Below, piece after piece: positions 51,757 to 61,004 of a DNA stretch of 64,000 nt; within the stretch, counting starts at the first letter, position 1; every line of letters begins with the position of its first letter. This stretch comes from Anaerolineales bacterium (GTDB taxonomy: Bacteria; Chloroflexota; Anaerolineae; Anaerolineales; Villigracilaceae), in contig JAHDWB010000002.1 in the NCBI GenBank assembly GCA_023382595.1, forward strand, positions 391,107-455,106, in the 5' to 3' direction. Both the position numbers and the translations under genes were made by a program. The notes beneath the pieces are model-generated. The model saw only the letters and a program-made list of their open reading frames with translations, was not told the DNA's origin and did not search any database.

Positions 51757-54150
51757 ATGACACAAAAATCAGAAGCATTTGCCAGAGTATTGATTGATAA
51801 AGCCCTGACCGACAGCGGTTGGGAAATTTTAGATTCTCTTCAAGTTGAATTTGAATACAGCCATGCCAGCGGACGGGCTGATTATCTCTTAAAAGATAGA
51901 AATGGGCGCGTTTTTTGTGTATTGGAAGCCAAGAGGGAAGATAAAGACCCATATGATGCCAAAGAACAAGCACGTGGCTATGCTGAAAATCTAAACGCTC
52001 CTTTTGTCATTCTTTCCAACGGAAAAGAACATTGGTTTTGGAATTACGAGCGGCGTGATGAAGCCGATGCTTACCGTATTGAAAGACTGCCTTCGCGTGA
52101 AGATTTAGAACGCCAACGACTCAAAAATTTACAACCACCACGCCCATTGTTGACCGAAAAAGTGGATACCAGTTACATTCGCCGTTTTCGTGATGATATT
52201 CAATTGCATAGGTATCAAGTCAACGCTTTGAATGAAATTGCCAAGCAGTTTGACAATGAAAAACGACGTAAGTTTTTGCTCGAAATGGCAACAGGCACAG
52301 GCAAGACTTTATTATGCGCGGCTCTGATTCGCCGCTTCTTGGAAACCCGCAACGCTGAAAGAGTTTTGTTCATCGTTGACCGCATTGAACTTGCCAAGCA
52401 AACGATGGAAGATTTCAATGTCATCTTGCGGGAATACAGCCCAGTGATTTACAAGAATGCCCGCCGCACAGGTGAATTACTTGGTTCAAGCGTGGTTGTT
52501 GCAACCATTCAATCTTTGATGGTGGACAGACGATACCGCGAAGAATTTACGCCTTTCTACTTTGATTTGGTTGTCAATGACGAAGCTCATCGTTCCATTT
52601 ATGGTGATGCAAGGGAAGTTGTGCAATTCTTTCAAGGCACGCGCATTGGGTTGACCGCAACTCCAAAGGCGTATCTCAGAAATATTGACATTGACAAACT
52701 TGGCGCAGAAAACCCAAAGGCTTTGGAAGCGCGTTTCTTGCGTGACACATATCATTACTTTGGTTGTGAACCTGGAAGCCCGACTTTTCGATATGACATC
52801 ATTGATGCGGTAAAAGACCCCGAAGGTCCGTTTCTTTGCAGAGCGAAAATCATTGATATTCGCTCTGACATCACGACCCAAGCCCTTGAAGATACAGGCT
52901 GGGCTGTGACTATCAATGAAGAAGAAGAGAACTACAAAGTGCAGGACTTGGAACGTAAGATTTTCACGCCTGCCCGTAATGAATTGATGTGCAGGGCATT
53001 TCTCGAAAATGCGCAAAAAGCCCCCGATGGAAGATTAGGCAAGTCTATTATCTTTGCCGTCAATCAAAGACATGCCACCGAATTGACCAAAATCCTGAAC
53101 GGCTTACAGCCTGAATGCGCAATTACGATTACTTCCCGTATTCCCGAATCTTCGGCATTGGCAAAAGATTTTCGAGATGGAAAACGCAAGGAAGCTATTG
53201 CGGTTTCTGTTGACATGCTCTCGACGGGCTACAACTGCCGTGATCTGTTGAATGTCGTTTTGATGCGTCCCATTTTCTCCCCCACTGAATACATCCAGAT
53301 TAAAGGACGCGGCACACGAAGATATACCTTCAAAGATGGGAACACCGAATACGAAAAGGAATTTTTCTTTTTGCTGGATTTCTGCGGTGTGGCGGAATAC
53401 TTTGAAGAAAAATACGATTACACCATTCCGCTTGCAATACCGAAAGAAAGCAAAGCCAGAAGCGGAAGCGCAGGCACAAGCCGCCATGTAGCCGATGGAA
53501 CAGGCACATACGAAGGCGAAGATTCAATTCGGTCTGAGAAGCCTGAAATTCCCGTTTGGCAGGGAAAAGATACGGTTATCTCGAAAGAGGTTTATGTTGT
53601 CGGTCCCGACGGCGAAAAGGTGGACGTGATGACATTTCGCGGCGCGTTTGAGCGTGATTTAAGAGACTTTGCCGAAAAGAGCACGGACTTTCAACAAGCT
53701 GTTGAAAGCGAAGACGACGATACCGTTGAAACGATACTCAATGAAAGATTCTTCCATAGACCCGAATGGTTCTATTCGCCTGATAAATTGGTAAAAACTT
53801 ATGGCGTACCTGCACCAACGCCAAGTTTTATTTATCACGCGCTTGGTAAAAAGAAACTACCTAGCAAGGAGCAGGTGGTTGACGATACGGTTTATTCGCT
53901 GGCGGCGCGCTTCAATTTGCGTTACAGCGAACAAAAATGGTTGCAGGCATTGGCGAAATTGGTTGTTGACGATCCCGAAGCACGGCAACAATTCTTGGAG
54001 GACAATCCCGAAATCTTTACCCGCGCCCAATTCAGGCAATTGGGTGATATTCAGCAATTGAGAAGATTTACATCCCGCGAGCAGGTGTTTGAAGCCTTGC
54101 GGCAATCATCCATCATACGACAATCCATTTCAGGAGCCTTGAGCGCATAA
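51757..54150 (+). CDS. hsdR: Type I restriction enzyme, R subunit
   Basis: The 797-residue HsdR has an N-terminal endonuclease with D42, E57 and K59 (GRADYLL...LEAKRE), an SF2 translocase with ATGTGKT at 178-184 and DEAH at 275-278, motif VI region IQIKGRGTRR, and an EcoEI-type C-terminal domain. It cleaves unmodified DNA after translocation when assembled with HsdM and HsdS. Length fits the EcoEI-type subfamily. All catalytic motifs are intact. The TAATG overlap couples it to hsdM. Codon usage is less GC-biased than the core genes, suggesting transfer. Confidence 0.96.
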   Translation: MTQKSEAFARVLIDKALTDSGWEILDSLQVEFEYSHASGRADYLLKDRNGRVFCVLEAKREDKDPYDAKEQARGYAENLNAPFVILSNGKEHWFWNYERRDEADAYRIERLPSREDLERQRLKNLQPPRPLLTEKVDTSYIRRFRDDIQLHRYQVNALNEIAKQFDNEKRRKFLLEMATGTGKTLLCAALIRRFLETRNAERVLFIVDRIELAKQTMEDFNVILREYSPVIYKNARRTGELLGSSVVVATIQSLMVDRRYREEFTPFYFDLVVNDEAHRSIYGDAREVVQFFQGTRIGLTATPKAYLRNIDIDKLGAENPKALEARFLRDTYHYFGCEPGSPTFRYDIIDAVKDPEGPFLCRAKIIDIRSDITTQALEDTGWAVTINEEEENYKVQDLERKIFTPARNELMCRAFLENAQKAPDGRLGKSIIFAVNQRHATELTKILNGLQPECAITITSRIPESSALAKDFRDGKRKEAIAVSVDMLSTGYNCRDLLNVVLMRPIFSPTEYIQIKGRGTRRYTFKDGNTEYEKEFFFLLDFCGVAEYFEEKYDYTIPLAIPKESKARSGSAGTSRHVADGTGTYEGEDSIRSEKPEIPVWQGKDTVISKEVYVVGPDGEKVDVMTFRGAFERDLRDFAEKSTDFQQAVESEDDDTVETILNERFFHRPEWFYSPDKLVKTYGVPAPTPSFIYHALGKKKLPSKEQVVDDTVYSLAARFNLRYSEQKWLQALAKLVVDDPEARQQFLEDNPEIFTRAQFRQLGDIQQLRRFTSREQVFEALRQSSIIRQSISGALSA

Positions 54151-55625
54151 TGCTAAACGCCAATTTTCAAAATTCTGGTCTGCGTCAAAAAGTAGACCAA
54201 CTGATGAACATTCTCTATGCGGGCGGCGTGAATAACCCGATGGATTCCATCGAGCAGTTATCTTATTTGCTCTTTCTGCGACTCATGTCTGAAAACGATG
54301 ATGAATATGCGGCTTTGAGCAAAAATTACAAGCGCGTGTTTTCAGGCAAATATGCAAAATATGCATGGGGAAACTTCGTCACCCTGACTGGCGACCAGTT
54401 ATTTGATTCTGCTCGTGAAGCCATCGAAAAACTTCACGAGTTGCCGAGTATGCCGCAAACAGGAAAATTACTTTTCAATCGAGCCACGCTGAAAATCTAC
54501 GACCGACCCACGTTGCGAGCCGTCATTCAGGTTATCAACGAAATGGATTTGGGCGAGCATGAAGGCGTGGATTTGAAAGGCGATATGTATGAGTATTTGC
54601 TCAACCAGATCGCCACATCAGGCACAAATGGACAGTTTCGCACACCGCGCCATATCATTGACATGATTGTCAAATTGGTAAATCCACAGCCAGGTAAACG
54701 AATCGTTGACCCTGCTTGCGGCACGGCTGGATTCTTAGTCGCCGCATTCAACCACATCAAAGAACAAAACACGAGCAAGGCAGAAATCCAACGCGGCAGG
54801 TTGACAGGTGACAAACTGGATGCCACCCAATGGAAATTTATGGAGACGCAAGCCTTCACAGGCTTTGACAATGACGCCAACATGGTGAAGATTGCCATTT
54901 TGAATCTTTACCTTCACAGGTTGGAGAAAGCCGATATACGCTTTTTCAACCCATTGACCCAATCGTTGGGCGGTGTGTACCCAAGCCAGCAATATGATTA
55001 CGTGCTTGCGAACCCGCCGTTCTCTGGCGCAATTCAAAAAGAAAGCATTCTCGAAGATATCAACCTTTCCACGCGTGACACTGAAAAGTTATTTTTGAAA
55101 TGGTTCATTGACCATCTTGCTCCAAATGGACGTTGCGGAATCATCGTGCCGAATGGCATTCTGTTTGGTTCAGATAAAGCCAGCCTGAAATTGCGTGAAA
55201 TGCTCTTGAAGCAATGCAATTTGCAGGCGGTGATTACCTTGCCAAGTGGAACGTTCAAGCCTTATGCAGGTGTGGCAACTGCCATTTTGATTTTCGAGAA
55301 GAAAGGTGTCACGAAAGAAGTTTGGTTTTACGAGTTGAGCGCCGATGGTTTTTCAATGACCGACACACGCACACCCGTAGAAGAGAACGACATCCCCGAT
55401 ATTCTAGCTCGTTTCCCCAAGCGGGAAGAAAGTGAAAAGTCTTTTCTGGTTCCTGTCAGTGAGATTATCAGTAAAAATTTTGAGTTAGTGCCTGCGCGAT
55501 ATAAGGCGCAAAAAATCAACCTTGTTTCGCATGATAACCCTGCCGAAGTCATTGATGATATTTTGAAAATGGAAAATGAAATCCAAACGCGGTTGCTGAA
55601 CTTGAAAAAGCAGGTGAAAGCATGA
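54150..55625 (+). CDS. hsdM: Type I restriction-modification, M subunit
   Basis: The 491-residue N6-adenine methyltransferase has the S-adenosylmethionine motif DPACGTAGF at 187-195 and the catalytic NPPF at 288-291. The N-terminal HsdM domain (about 8-150; DQLMNILYAGGVNNPMDSIEQLSYLLFLRLM) and the C-terminal helical tail for HsdS contact are present. It protects host sites and forms the M2S trimer. ATGA overlaps hsdS. Confidence 0.96.
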   Translation: MLNANFQNSGLRQKVDQLMNILYAGGVNNPMDSIEQLSYLLFLRLMSENDDEYAALSKNYKRVFSGKYAKYAWGNFVTLTGDQLFDSAREAIEKLHELPSMPQTGKLLFNRATLKIYDRPTLRAVIQVINEMDLGEHEGVDLKGDMYEYLLNQIATSGTNGQFRTPRHIIDMIVKLVNPQPGKRIVDPACGTAGFLVAAFNHIKEQNTSKAEIQRGRLTGDKLDATQWKFMETQAFTGFDNDANMVKIAILNLYLHRLEKADIRFFNPLTQSLGGVYPSQQYDYVLANPPFSGAIQKESILEDINLSTRDTEKLFLKWFIDHLAPNGRCGIIVPNGILFGSDKASLKLREMLLKQCNLQAVITLPSGTFKPYAGVATAILIFEKKGVTKEVWFYELSADGFSMTDTRTPVEENDIPDILARFPKREESEKSFLVPVSEIISKNFELVPARYKAQKINLVSHDNPAEVIDDILKMENEIQTRLLNLKKQVKA

Positions 55626-56776
55626 TTCCTGAAACATGGAATAAGGCAACCATTGGCGAACTATGCCAGATGGTCAAAGGCAAAGCCCCAATTATGAAAA
55701 CCAAGCCAGGGGAATATCCGTTGGTCACAATGGGCGAAGAACATAAGACGGCGGATAAATACGAATTGGACACAGAAGCCGTTTGTGTGCCGATGATTTC
55801 ATCCTTTGGGCATGGCAAGCCAGGGTTGAAGCGCGTTCATTACATCAAAGGGAAATTTGCACTTTCCAATATTTTGACTGCTCTCATCGTCAAAGAACCC
55901 AATAAACTCTCGACAAGATATCTTGCGCTTTATTTGCAGACATTCAAAGATCAATTGATTGTGCCTCTGCAAACAGGTGCAGCGAATATGAGCCTGAGAC
56001 CCGAAAAATTAGCAGGTGTCCCCGTTCATTTTCCCTCTTTGAAGGAACAAGAACACATAGTAAAAATATTGCAAGAGATAGATTTATTGCGGCAACTGCG
56101 TTCGCAAGCAAGGCAACGTTCCGCAGACTTAATTCCTGCAATATTTTACGAGATGTTTGGCGACCCTGACGAGAATCCCAAAAAATGGGATGTATATCAA
56201 CTTTCAGAAATTGCCTTTATTAACCCAAAACCCAAAAAGACAGACTTACCGCCTTTGGATACTCCTGTAACATTTGTGCCAATGGCGGCAGTAGATGCTG
56301 ATAGATATGAAATTGTGGCTCCAGAAGTTAAACCGCTAAAGGACGTGTTGAAGGGGTTTACCCCTTTTCAGAATAACGATGTGATTTTCGCAAAAATCAC
56401 ACCCTGCATGGAAAACGGAAAAATAGTTGTCGCTGAAAAATTGATTAATAACCTTGGCTATGGATCAACAGAATTCCACGTACTACGACCTCAAGAGAAT
56501 TTGGTGACTTCTGAATGGTTACTTTGGTTCGTAAGAAGAATTGAGTTCCGCGAGAAAGCAAAATCTGCCTTCACAGGAACGGCAGGACAGCAAAGAGTTC
56601 CTTCAAGTTTTATGCAGAATTACAAAGTTCCTCTTCCTCCCATGAAACTTCAAGTCGCTTTTTCTAAACGAATTGCCGATGTTGGCAAACTTGTATCTCA
56701 GCAGGCACAAAACGAAGAGCAAATAAATAGACTCTATGACACATCACTAGCAAAGGCTTTCGCGGGTGAATTATGA
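55622..56776 (+). CDS. hsdS: Type I restriction-modification, specificity subunit
   Basis: The 384-residue HsdS has two target-recognition domains (about 1-135 and 190-335). Each is followed by a conserved helix (KEQEHIVKILQEIDLLRQLRSQARQR at about 140-165; AFSKRIADVGKLVSQQAQNEEQINRLYDTSLAKAF at the C-terminus). It sets the DNA sequence recognised by the complex; the sequence itself cannot be read from the protein. The second half is more AT-rich than the first, as if the domains have different histories. Confidence 0.93.
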   Translation: MIPETWNKATIGELCQMVKGKAPIMKTKPGEYPLVTMGEEHKTADKYELDTEAVCVPMISSFGHGKPGLKRVHYIKGKFALSNILTALIVKEPNKLSTRYLALYLQTFKDQLIVPLQTGAANMSLRPEKLAGVPVHFPSLKEQEHIVKILQEIDLLRQLRSQARQRSADLIPAIFYEMFGDPDENPKKWDVYQLSEIAFINPKPKKTDLPPLDTPVTFVPMAAVDADRYEIVAPEVKPLKDVLKGFTPFQNNDVIFAKITPCMENGKIVVAEKLINNLGYGSTEFHVLRPQENLVTSEWLLWFVRRIEFREKAKSAFTGTAGQQRVPSSFMQNYKVPLPPMKLQVAFSKRIADVGKLVSQQAQNEEQINRLYDTSLAKAFAGEL

Positions 56777-57612
56777 TTGGAAATTTGCGCGAGCGTTGGG
56801 AATACACTTGGGCTGACATATGGGAGCCATTGGGCAGTTTGCCGCAATCTCCCTATGATCTATATTCCCAACTTTATCGAACCAGTGTTGATTATTTTCG
56901 TCGGAGACCAAATCCCCAAGAACTGGCAGAAATTGTAAATAGTCCAGAAGTTGCTTTGTCGGCATTTCAATCCATTCAAGGCAGGCAATTCCGCGATGAA
57001 ATGGCGGTTGTCCAATTTTTAGAACGCGCTCATGGCTTGATTAATGATTTTGGCTCCCGAATTTTAGTTAGAAGATATGGCGAGTACGTTTCAAAGTTCT
57101 TGAAAAAATATAATCTTCGCTATGAAACCGCCGAGCCTTTTACTTTGCGTGTCCGCTTGCCCGCACTTTACGGCGATATTTATGAGCAACTTCGGCGGGT
57201 CAATGCGACGAATCCGCATTTGTTGCAACTGATGAGCGATTTTGAGATTTCATTCTCAGCTTTTGTGCGAACCAGAGCGCAACGAGATTTAACCACTGCC
57301 ATTCATCGAGCCAGCAATTATGCGGAAGGTATTGCGGCGGCGGCATTAAATACACAAGGCAGTGATATGAATTCATTATGTGATCGATTAACAAATCCAC
57401 CTTATAGGGTTTGGCCTCATACAGCGGTGAAACAAGTTGTCAAAGACCTTTATCGTTTTTGCTCTGATTATCCAGCGATTCGCCATGCAGGTACACCCAA
57501 TAGCCGCTTACGGAATCTGGAGGTCAAAGACACGATTATTGTCTCTGCATTGTTCTTTGCGGCTTCTGGATATTTGCATCAGCAGGTCAGTTTGAATGAT
57601 GTTGTGGAGTAA
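56773..57612 (+). CDS. Fourth gene of the type I operon, HEPN/Abi-like C-terminal region
   Basis: The 279-residue protein overlaps hsdS by ATGA, so it belongs to the operon. It is helical, with no nuclease or ATPase motif I recognise. The C-terminal YRFCSDYPAIRHAGTPNSRLRNLEVKDTIIVSALFFAASGYL resembles the conserved end of abortive-infection/HEPN-type proteins (the STM4504/CBY_0614 group, from memory), where IRHAG precedes a helix. Anticodon-nuclease-like genes are known to ride in type I operons (PrrC), so a second-line toxin role is a reasonable hypothesis, not shown. Confidence 0.6.
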   Translation: MIGNLRERWEYTWADIWEPLGSLPQSPYDLYSQLYRTSVDYFRRRPNPQELAEIVNSPEVALSAFQSIQGRQFRDEMAVVQFLERAHGLINDFGSRILVRRYGEYVSKFLKKYNLRYETAEPFTLRVRLPALYGDIYEQLRRVNATNPHLLQLMSDFEISFSAFVRTRAQRDLTTAIHRASNYAEGIAAAALNTQGSDMNSLCDRLTNPPYRVWPHTAVKQVVKDLYRFCSDYPAIRHAGTPNSRLRNLEVKDTIIVSALFFAASGYLHQQVSLNDVVE

Positions 57613-57689
57613 GCACGCAGGCGCCGCGCTTTACGGGCGGGGATGGAAAGCGTTATACTTAATGCAAAGTCAACCAGGAGCAATACACC

Positions 57690-57914
57690 ATGAGTAAAGA
57701 AGACGCACTGCGCGAAGTGTTCAACGAAGCGGCTCAGGAACTGTCCCAACGGCAGACCAATCCGCGCACATGGCTTTCGTGGATCGTTTATTTTCTGGCG
57801 CAGCTCGAAGAACGCAGCGCCGCCAGCCCCGCAGACCGGGCTTCCTACCTTGAAATGCTCGAGATCCTGCAAAGCGAGATCCGCAACCGCATGAGGACGG
57901 GCGGCTGGAATTAG
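57690..57914 (+). CDS. Small conserved-looking protein of unknown function
   Basis: The 74-residue protein is helical, soluble and acidic (EDALREVFNEAAQELSQRQTNPRTWLSWIVYFLAQLEERS). It has AGGAG-like CCAGGAGC before the ATG and lies nine bases upstream of the yqeC-mocA gene. Its codon use is GC-rich like the core genome, unlike the preceding restriction operon. Function unknown. Confidence 0.6.
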   Translation: MSKEDALREVFNEAAQELSQRQTNPRTWLSWIVYFLAQLEERSAASPADRASYLEMLEILQSEIRNRMRTGGWN

Positions 57915-57923
57915 AACTCACAG

Positions 57924-59408
57924 ATGAAGCTCCTGCGCGCCCTGCGGCTCGACCAAGCCGCCTCGTCCCACAGCGTCATCAGTCTCGTCGGCGCAGGCGG
58001 CAAGACCACCGCCCTCTTCCAACTTGCACGGCAATATAAAGCGATATTCGATACTCGAAACTCGAAAAACGAAACTCGAAGATCGAACACCGAATATCCA
58101 AGGTCGATCCTCCTCACCGCCACCTCCCACCTCGGAGTCTGGCAGATTCCGCTCGCAGACCATCACATCATTGCGGACGACGAAAGCGATCTTGCGAACA
58201 TCCCATCCGCAGGCGTGATATTGGTCACCGGCGGGGTCGAAGGCGACAGGACCGCGCCTGTCTCTGAAAGCGTCCTGAATTGGCTGCGCGCAGAAGCGAA
58301 GGAAAGGGAAACTCCCCTGCTGATCGAAGCGGACGGTTCGCGCCAGAAGCCGATCAAAGCCCCCGCCGCGCACGAACCCGCCATCCCTTCCTTTACAGAC
58401 CTCGTCATCCACGTCAGCGGGTTGGGCGCGCTCGGCGCTCCGCTCGACGATGAACACATCCACCGCGCCGCACGCTTCTCCCACCTCAGCGGACTGCCGC
58501 TCTCGGCTTCCGTCACGCCGCAGGCGGTCACTGCCGTGCTGGCGCATCCCGAAGGCGGCTTGAAGAATATCCCGTCCGGCGCGCGGCGCATCGCCCTGCT
58601 CAACCAGGCGGATACGCCCGAACTGCGCTCCATCGGCGGCGGCATGGTCAACGCATTGCTGGCTCACTTCCACGCTGTCGTGCTCGGCTCGCTGCCCGAA
58701 CCGGATAATTTCCAAACCTTTGAACCCGTCGCGGGCATCATCCTTGCGGCAGGAAGCGCGACCCGTTTCGGCTCCGCGAAGCAATTGCTGGATTGGAAAG
58801 GCAAGCCCTTCGTGAGACACGTCGCTGAAACCGCGCTTCACGCCGGACTGCAGCCTGTCGTGGTCGTCACCGGCTTTCACCACGCTGACGTCGAATCCGC
58901 GCTGAGCGGGTTGCCCGTGCTCATTGTCCACAACCCTGACTACGCGCAAGGGCAAAGCACGTCCATGAAAGCGGGTATAAAGGCACTCACCTCACCCCCT
59001 CCGTCCCTTCGGGACACCTCCCCCAAATCCGCAAGAAAAGAGTTTTATTATTCTCAAAATTCAACCAGCGGATTTGGGGGAGGACGGGTGGGGGTCGGCG
59101 CAGCCATCTTCCTGCTCGCCGACCAGCCGCAGATCCCCGTCGAAGTCATCCGCGCGTTGACGGAAGCACACACCCGCAGCCTGTCCCCCATCCTTGCGCC
59201 GCTTGTGCTGGAGGAACGCCGCGCCAACCCCGTCCTGTTCGACCGTGACGTCTTTCCCGACCTCATGCAGGTCACAGGCGATGTCGGCGGGCGGGCGGTC
59301 TTCTCCAAACACAAGGTCGAATACCTGCCCTGGCACGACGACCTCCTGCTCTTCGACGTGGACAAGCCGGAGGATTACCAAAAATTGCTCAACATCGGGA
59401 AAGACTAA
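57924..59408 (+). CDS. YqeC-MocA fusion with in-frame palindromic insertions
   Basis: The 494-residue fusion has a YqeC domain (1-260) with the P-loop-like SLVGAGGKTTALFQL at about 19-33 and LLIEADGSRQKPIKAP. A MocA-type cytidylyltransferase domain (about 270-494) follows, with GIILAAGSATRFGSAKQLLDWKGKP and the metal-binding LADQPQ. MocA makes molybdopterin cytosine dinucleotide; YqeC is linked to selenium-dependent molybdenum hydroxylases. Two stretches look foreign: residues about 40-63 and about 356-391, both from palindromic repeats. Neither shifts the frame, but they interrupt regions that are normally compact. Confidence 0.85.
   Translation: MKLLRALRLDQAASSHSVISLVGAGGKTTALFQLARQYKAIFDTRNSKNETRRSNTEYPRSILLTATSHLGVWQIPLADHHIIADDESDLANIPSAGVILVTGGVEGDRTAPVSESVLNWLRAEAKERETPLLIEADGSRQKPIKAPAAHEPAIPSFTDLVIHVSGLGALGAPLDDEHIHRAARFSHLSGLPLSASVTPQAVTAVLAHPEGGLKNIPSGARRIALLNQADTPELRSIGGGMVNALLAHFHAVVLGSLPEPDNFQTFEPVAGIILAAGSATRFGSAKQLLDWKGKPFVRHVAETALHAGLQPVVVVTGFHHADVESALSGLPVLIVHNPDYAQGQSTSMKAGIKALTSPPPSLRDTSPKSARKEFYYSQNSTSGFGGGRVGVGAAIFLLADQPQIPVEVIRALTEAHTRSLSPILAPLVLEERRANPVLFDRDVFPDLMQVTGDVGGRAVFSKHKVEYLPWHDDLLLFDVDKPEDYQKLLNIGKD
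58042..58103 (+). repeat. AT-rich palindrome-like insertion inside the YqeC domain
   Basis: The stretch is a run of TATTCGATACTCGAAACTCG-type sequence, with CGATATTCG near the left end and CGAATATCC at the right end. It encodes a Ser/Arg/Asn-rich segment right where YqeC proteins go from the P-loop helix into the next strand (ILLTATSHL). The base pattern is the same as at 8862-8910. Confidence 0.65.
58990..59095. repeat. Palindromic miniature element inside the MocA domain
   Basis: CCTCCCCCAAATCCGC (59017-59032) pairs perfectly with GCGGATTTGGGGGAGG (59068-59083), and an outer CCTCCGTCC pairs loosely with GGACGGGTGG. CGTCCCTTCGGGAC forms a small hairpin in the left arm. The element is read through in frame, adding about 35 residues (SPPPSLRDTSPKS and beyond). 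A related double hairpin is the korB terminator at 30930-30987. Confidence 0.8.
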
Positions 59409-59418
59409 GAGGCATACC

Positions 59419-60000
59419 ATGATCACAGCCATCGTTCTCGCCGCCGGAGAATCCAAACGGATGGGCGAACCCAAAATGCTGCTCCCCTGGGGGAAAAGCA
59501 CCGTCCTGCAAACCGTCATTTCCACGCTTCAGGCGTCGAACGTGAAGGACATTCTCGTCGTCACCGGCGGTGAACACCGGCGCGTCGAGGCGCTGGTCGG
59601 GCGGACCGTGGAGGTCATCCACAACGAAAACTACAAGGACGGCAGGATGCTCAGCTCCATCCAGTTGGGCTTGTCCGCGAAGAAGCGGGAGGCGGAGGCG
59701 GCGCTCATTTGTCTCGGCGACCAGCCCCAGGTCGAGGAACGAAGCGTGCGCGGCGTCTGCGATGCGTTCCAGAGAACCAAATCCAAACTGGTCGTGCCCA
59801 GCTATGAGATGCGGCGCGGACATCCCTGGTTGATCGCGAGGGGATTGTGGGAGGACGTCCTGAAATTGCGCGCGCCGAAGACCATGCGCGACTTCCTCAA
59901 CCGCCGCGCGAACGACATCCTGTACGTGCAATGCGACACCCCGACCATCCTGCAGGACCTGGATACGCCGGAAGATTATCAAAAATACAGGCCGCAATAG
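59419..60000 (+). CDS. mocA: MocA-type molybdenum cofactor cytidylyltransferase
   Basis: The 193-residue stand-alone nucleotidyltransferase has IVLAAGESKRMGEPKMLLPWGKSTVLQ at the N-terminus and LICLGDQPQVEERSV with the metal-binding aspartate. It is the same family as the C-terminal half of the preceding gene but clearly diverged, so the window has two MocA-type enzymes. One may act on the XdhD-like enzyme and the other on the second hydroxylase. The ATG at 59419 is ten bases after the previous stop, with AGAGG before it. Confidence 0.88.
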   Translation: MITAIVLAAGESKRMGEPKMLLPWGKSTVLQTVISTLQASNVKDILVVTGGEHRRVEALVGRTVEVIHNENYKDGRMLSSIQLGLSAKKREAEAALICLGDQPQVEERSVRGVCDAFQRTKSKLVVPSYEMRRGHPWLIARGLWEDVLKLRAPKTMRDFLNRRANDILYVQCDTPTILQDLDTPEDYQKYRPQ

Positions 60001-60001
60001 A

Positions 60002-60030
60002 TTGACAACCCGCCCCACAAAAGATACACT
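60002..60030 (+). promoter_or_regulatory. Consensus promoter of the lipid kinase gene
   Basis: TTGACA (60002-60007) and TACACT (60025-60030) are exactly 17 bases apart, starting one base after the mocA stop. The leader of about 20 bases contains TGGAG before the ATG at 60057. Confidence 0.75.
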
Positions 60031-60056
60031 CGCGCCATTCCAAATCTGGAGCGATT

Positions 60057-60977
60057 ATGAAATACTTTGTCATTGTGAACCCCACCTCGGGGCGCGGACT
60101 GGGCGGGAGATCCATCCAGCAGATCGAAAGTTTCTTAAAGGAGAACGGCGTGGATTTCACGCTGGTACAGACGGAGGGCGTCTGGCATGCCGCCGAACTC
60201 GCGGAGGGCGCGGCGCGCGGCGAGTATAACGTCATCGTGTGCGCCAGCGGCGACGGCACGGTCAACGAAGCCATCAACGGCATCATGCGCGCCAAAAAGG
60301 CGGGCTACAACAGCACAGCCTTCACCGTGCTCGGCATCGGCACCGGCAACGACTTCGCGGGCGGCACGGGCATCCCCACCAACCTGAACGACGGCTTGAA
60401 AGCGCTGCTGGCGGACAAACGCAAAAAGATCGATCTCGGCTATGTCAAAGGCGGCGACTACCCCGACGGGCGTTACTTCGGCAACGGCATCGGTGTCGGC
60501 TTCGACGCGGCGGTCGGCAACGAAGCCATCAAGGTGCGCTGGACGCGCGGCTTAATGGCATACCTGATCGGCGTCATCAAGACCGTCTTCCTGTATTACA
60601 ATCCGGCGCAGGTCGAGATCGTCCTGGACGACAAGGATGTCATCAAACAGACCTCGCTGATGATCTCGGTCATGAACGGCAGGCGCATGGGCGGCGGCTT
60701 CCAAATGGCGCCGCAAAGCCAGCCCGACGACGGCTACTTCGACCTGTGCATCGCCGAGACTGCCACCAAAGGACGCATCCTGCAAATGATCCCCCACTTC
60801 ATCAAGGGCACGCAGGAATCCCTGCCCGAGATCCAGATGAAACGCGCGAAGAAGGTTTCGATCAAATCGCTGGATGTGACCTTCCCCGCCCACGCGGACG
60901 GCGAGTTCATCTGCCTTGACGGCTCACACCTGACCCTGGAACTGCTCCCGCAGGAGTTGGAAATCATCTGCGCCTGA
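60057..60977 (+). CDS. Diacylglycerol kinase-family lipid kinase (YegS/DgkB type)
   Basis: The 306-residue lipid kinase shows NPTSGRGLGG at residues 7-16, the nucleotide-binding CASGDGTVNEAINGI at about 62-76 and GIGTGNDFAGGTG. The second domain has GNGIGVGFDAAVGNEA and the C-terminal AHADGEFI, standard for DagK catalytic proteins. It probably phosphorylates diacylglycerol to phosphatidic acid, recycling lipid turnover products. It is followed by an acyltransferase gene, forming a small phospholipid module. Confidence 0.92.
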   Translation: MKYFVIVNPTSGRGLGGRSIQQIESFLKENGVDFTLVQTEGVWHAAELAEGAARGEYNVIVCASGDGTVNEAINGIMRAKKAGYNSTAFTVLGIGTGNDFAGGTGIPTNLNDGLKALLADKRKKIDLGYVKGGDYPDGRYFGNGIGVGFDAAVGNEAIKVRWTRGLMAYLIGVIKTVFLYYNPAQVEIVLDDKDVIKQTSLMISVMNGRRMGGGFQMAPQSQPDDGYFDLCIAETATKGRILQMIPHFIKGTQESLPEIQMKRAKKVSIKSLDVTFPAHADGEFICLDGSHLTLELLPQELEIICA

Positions 60978-61004
60978 TCCGCTTTAAGCTCAAGCCACGC
61001 TCTT

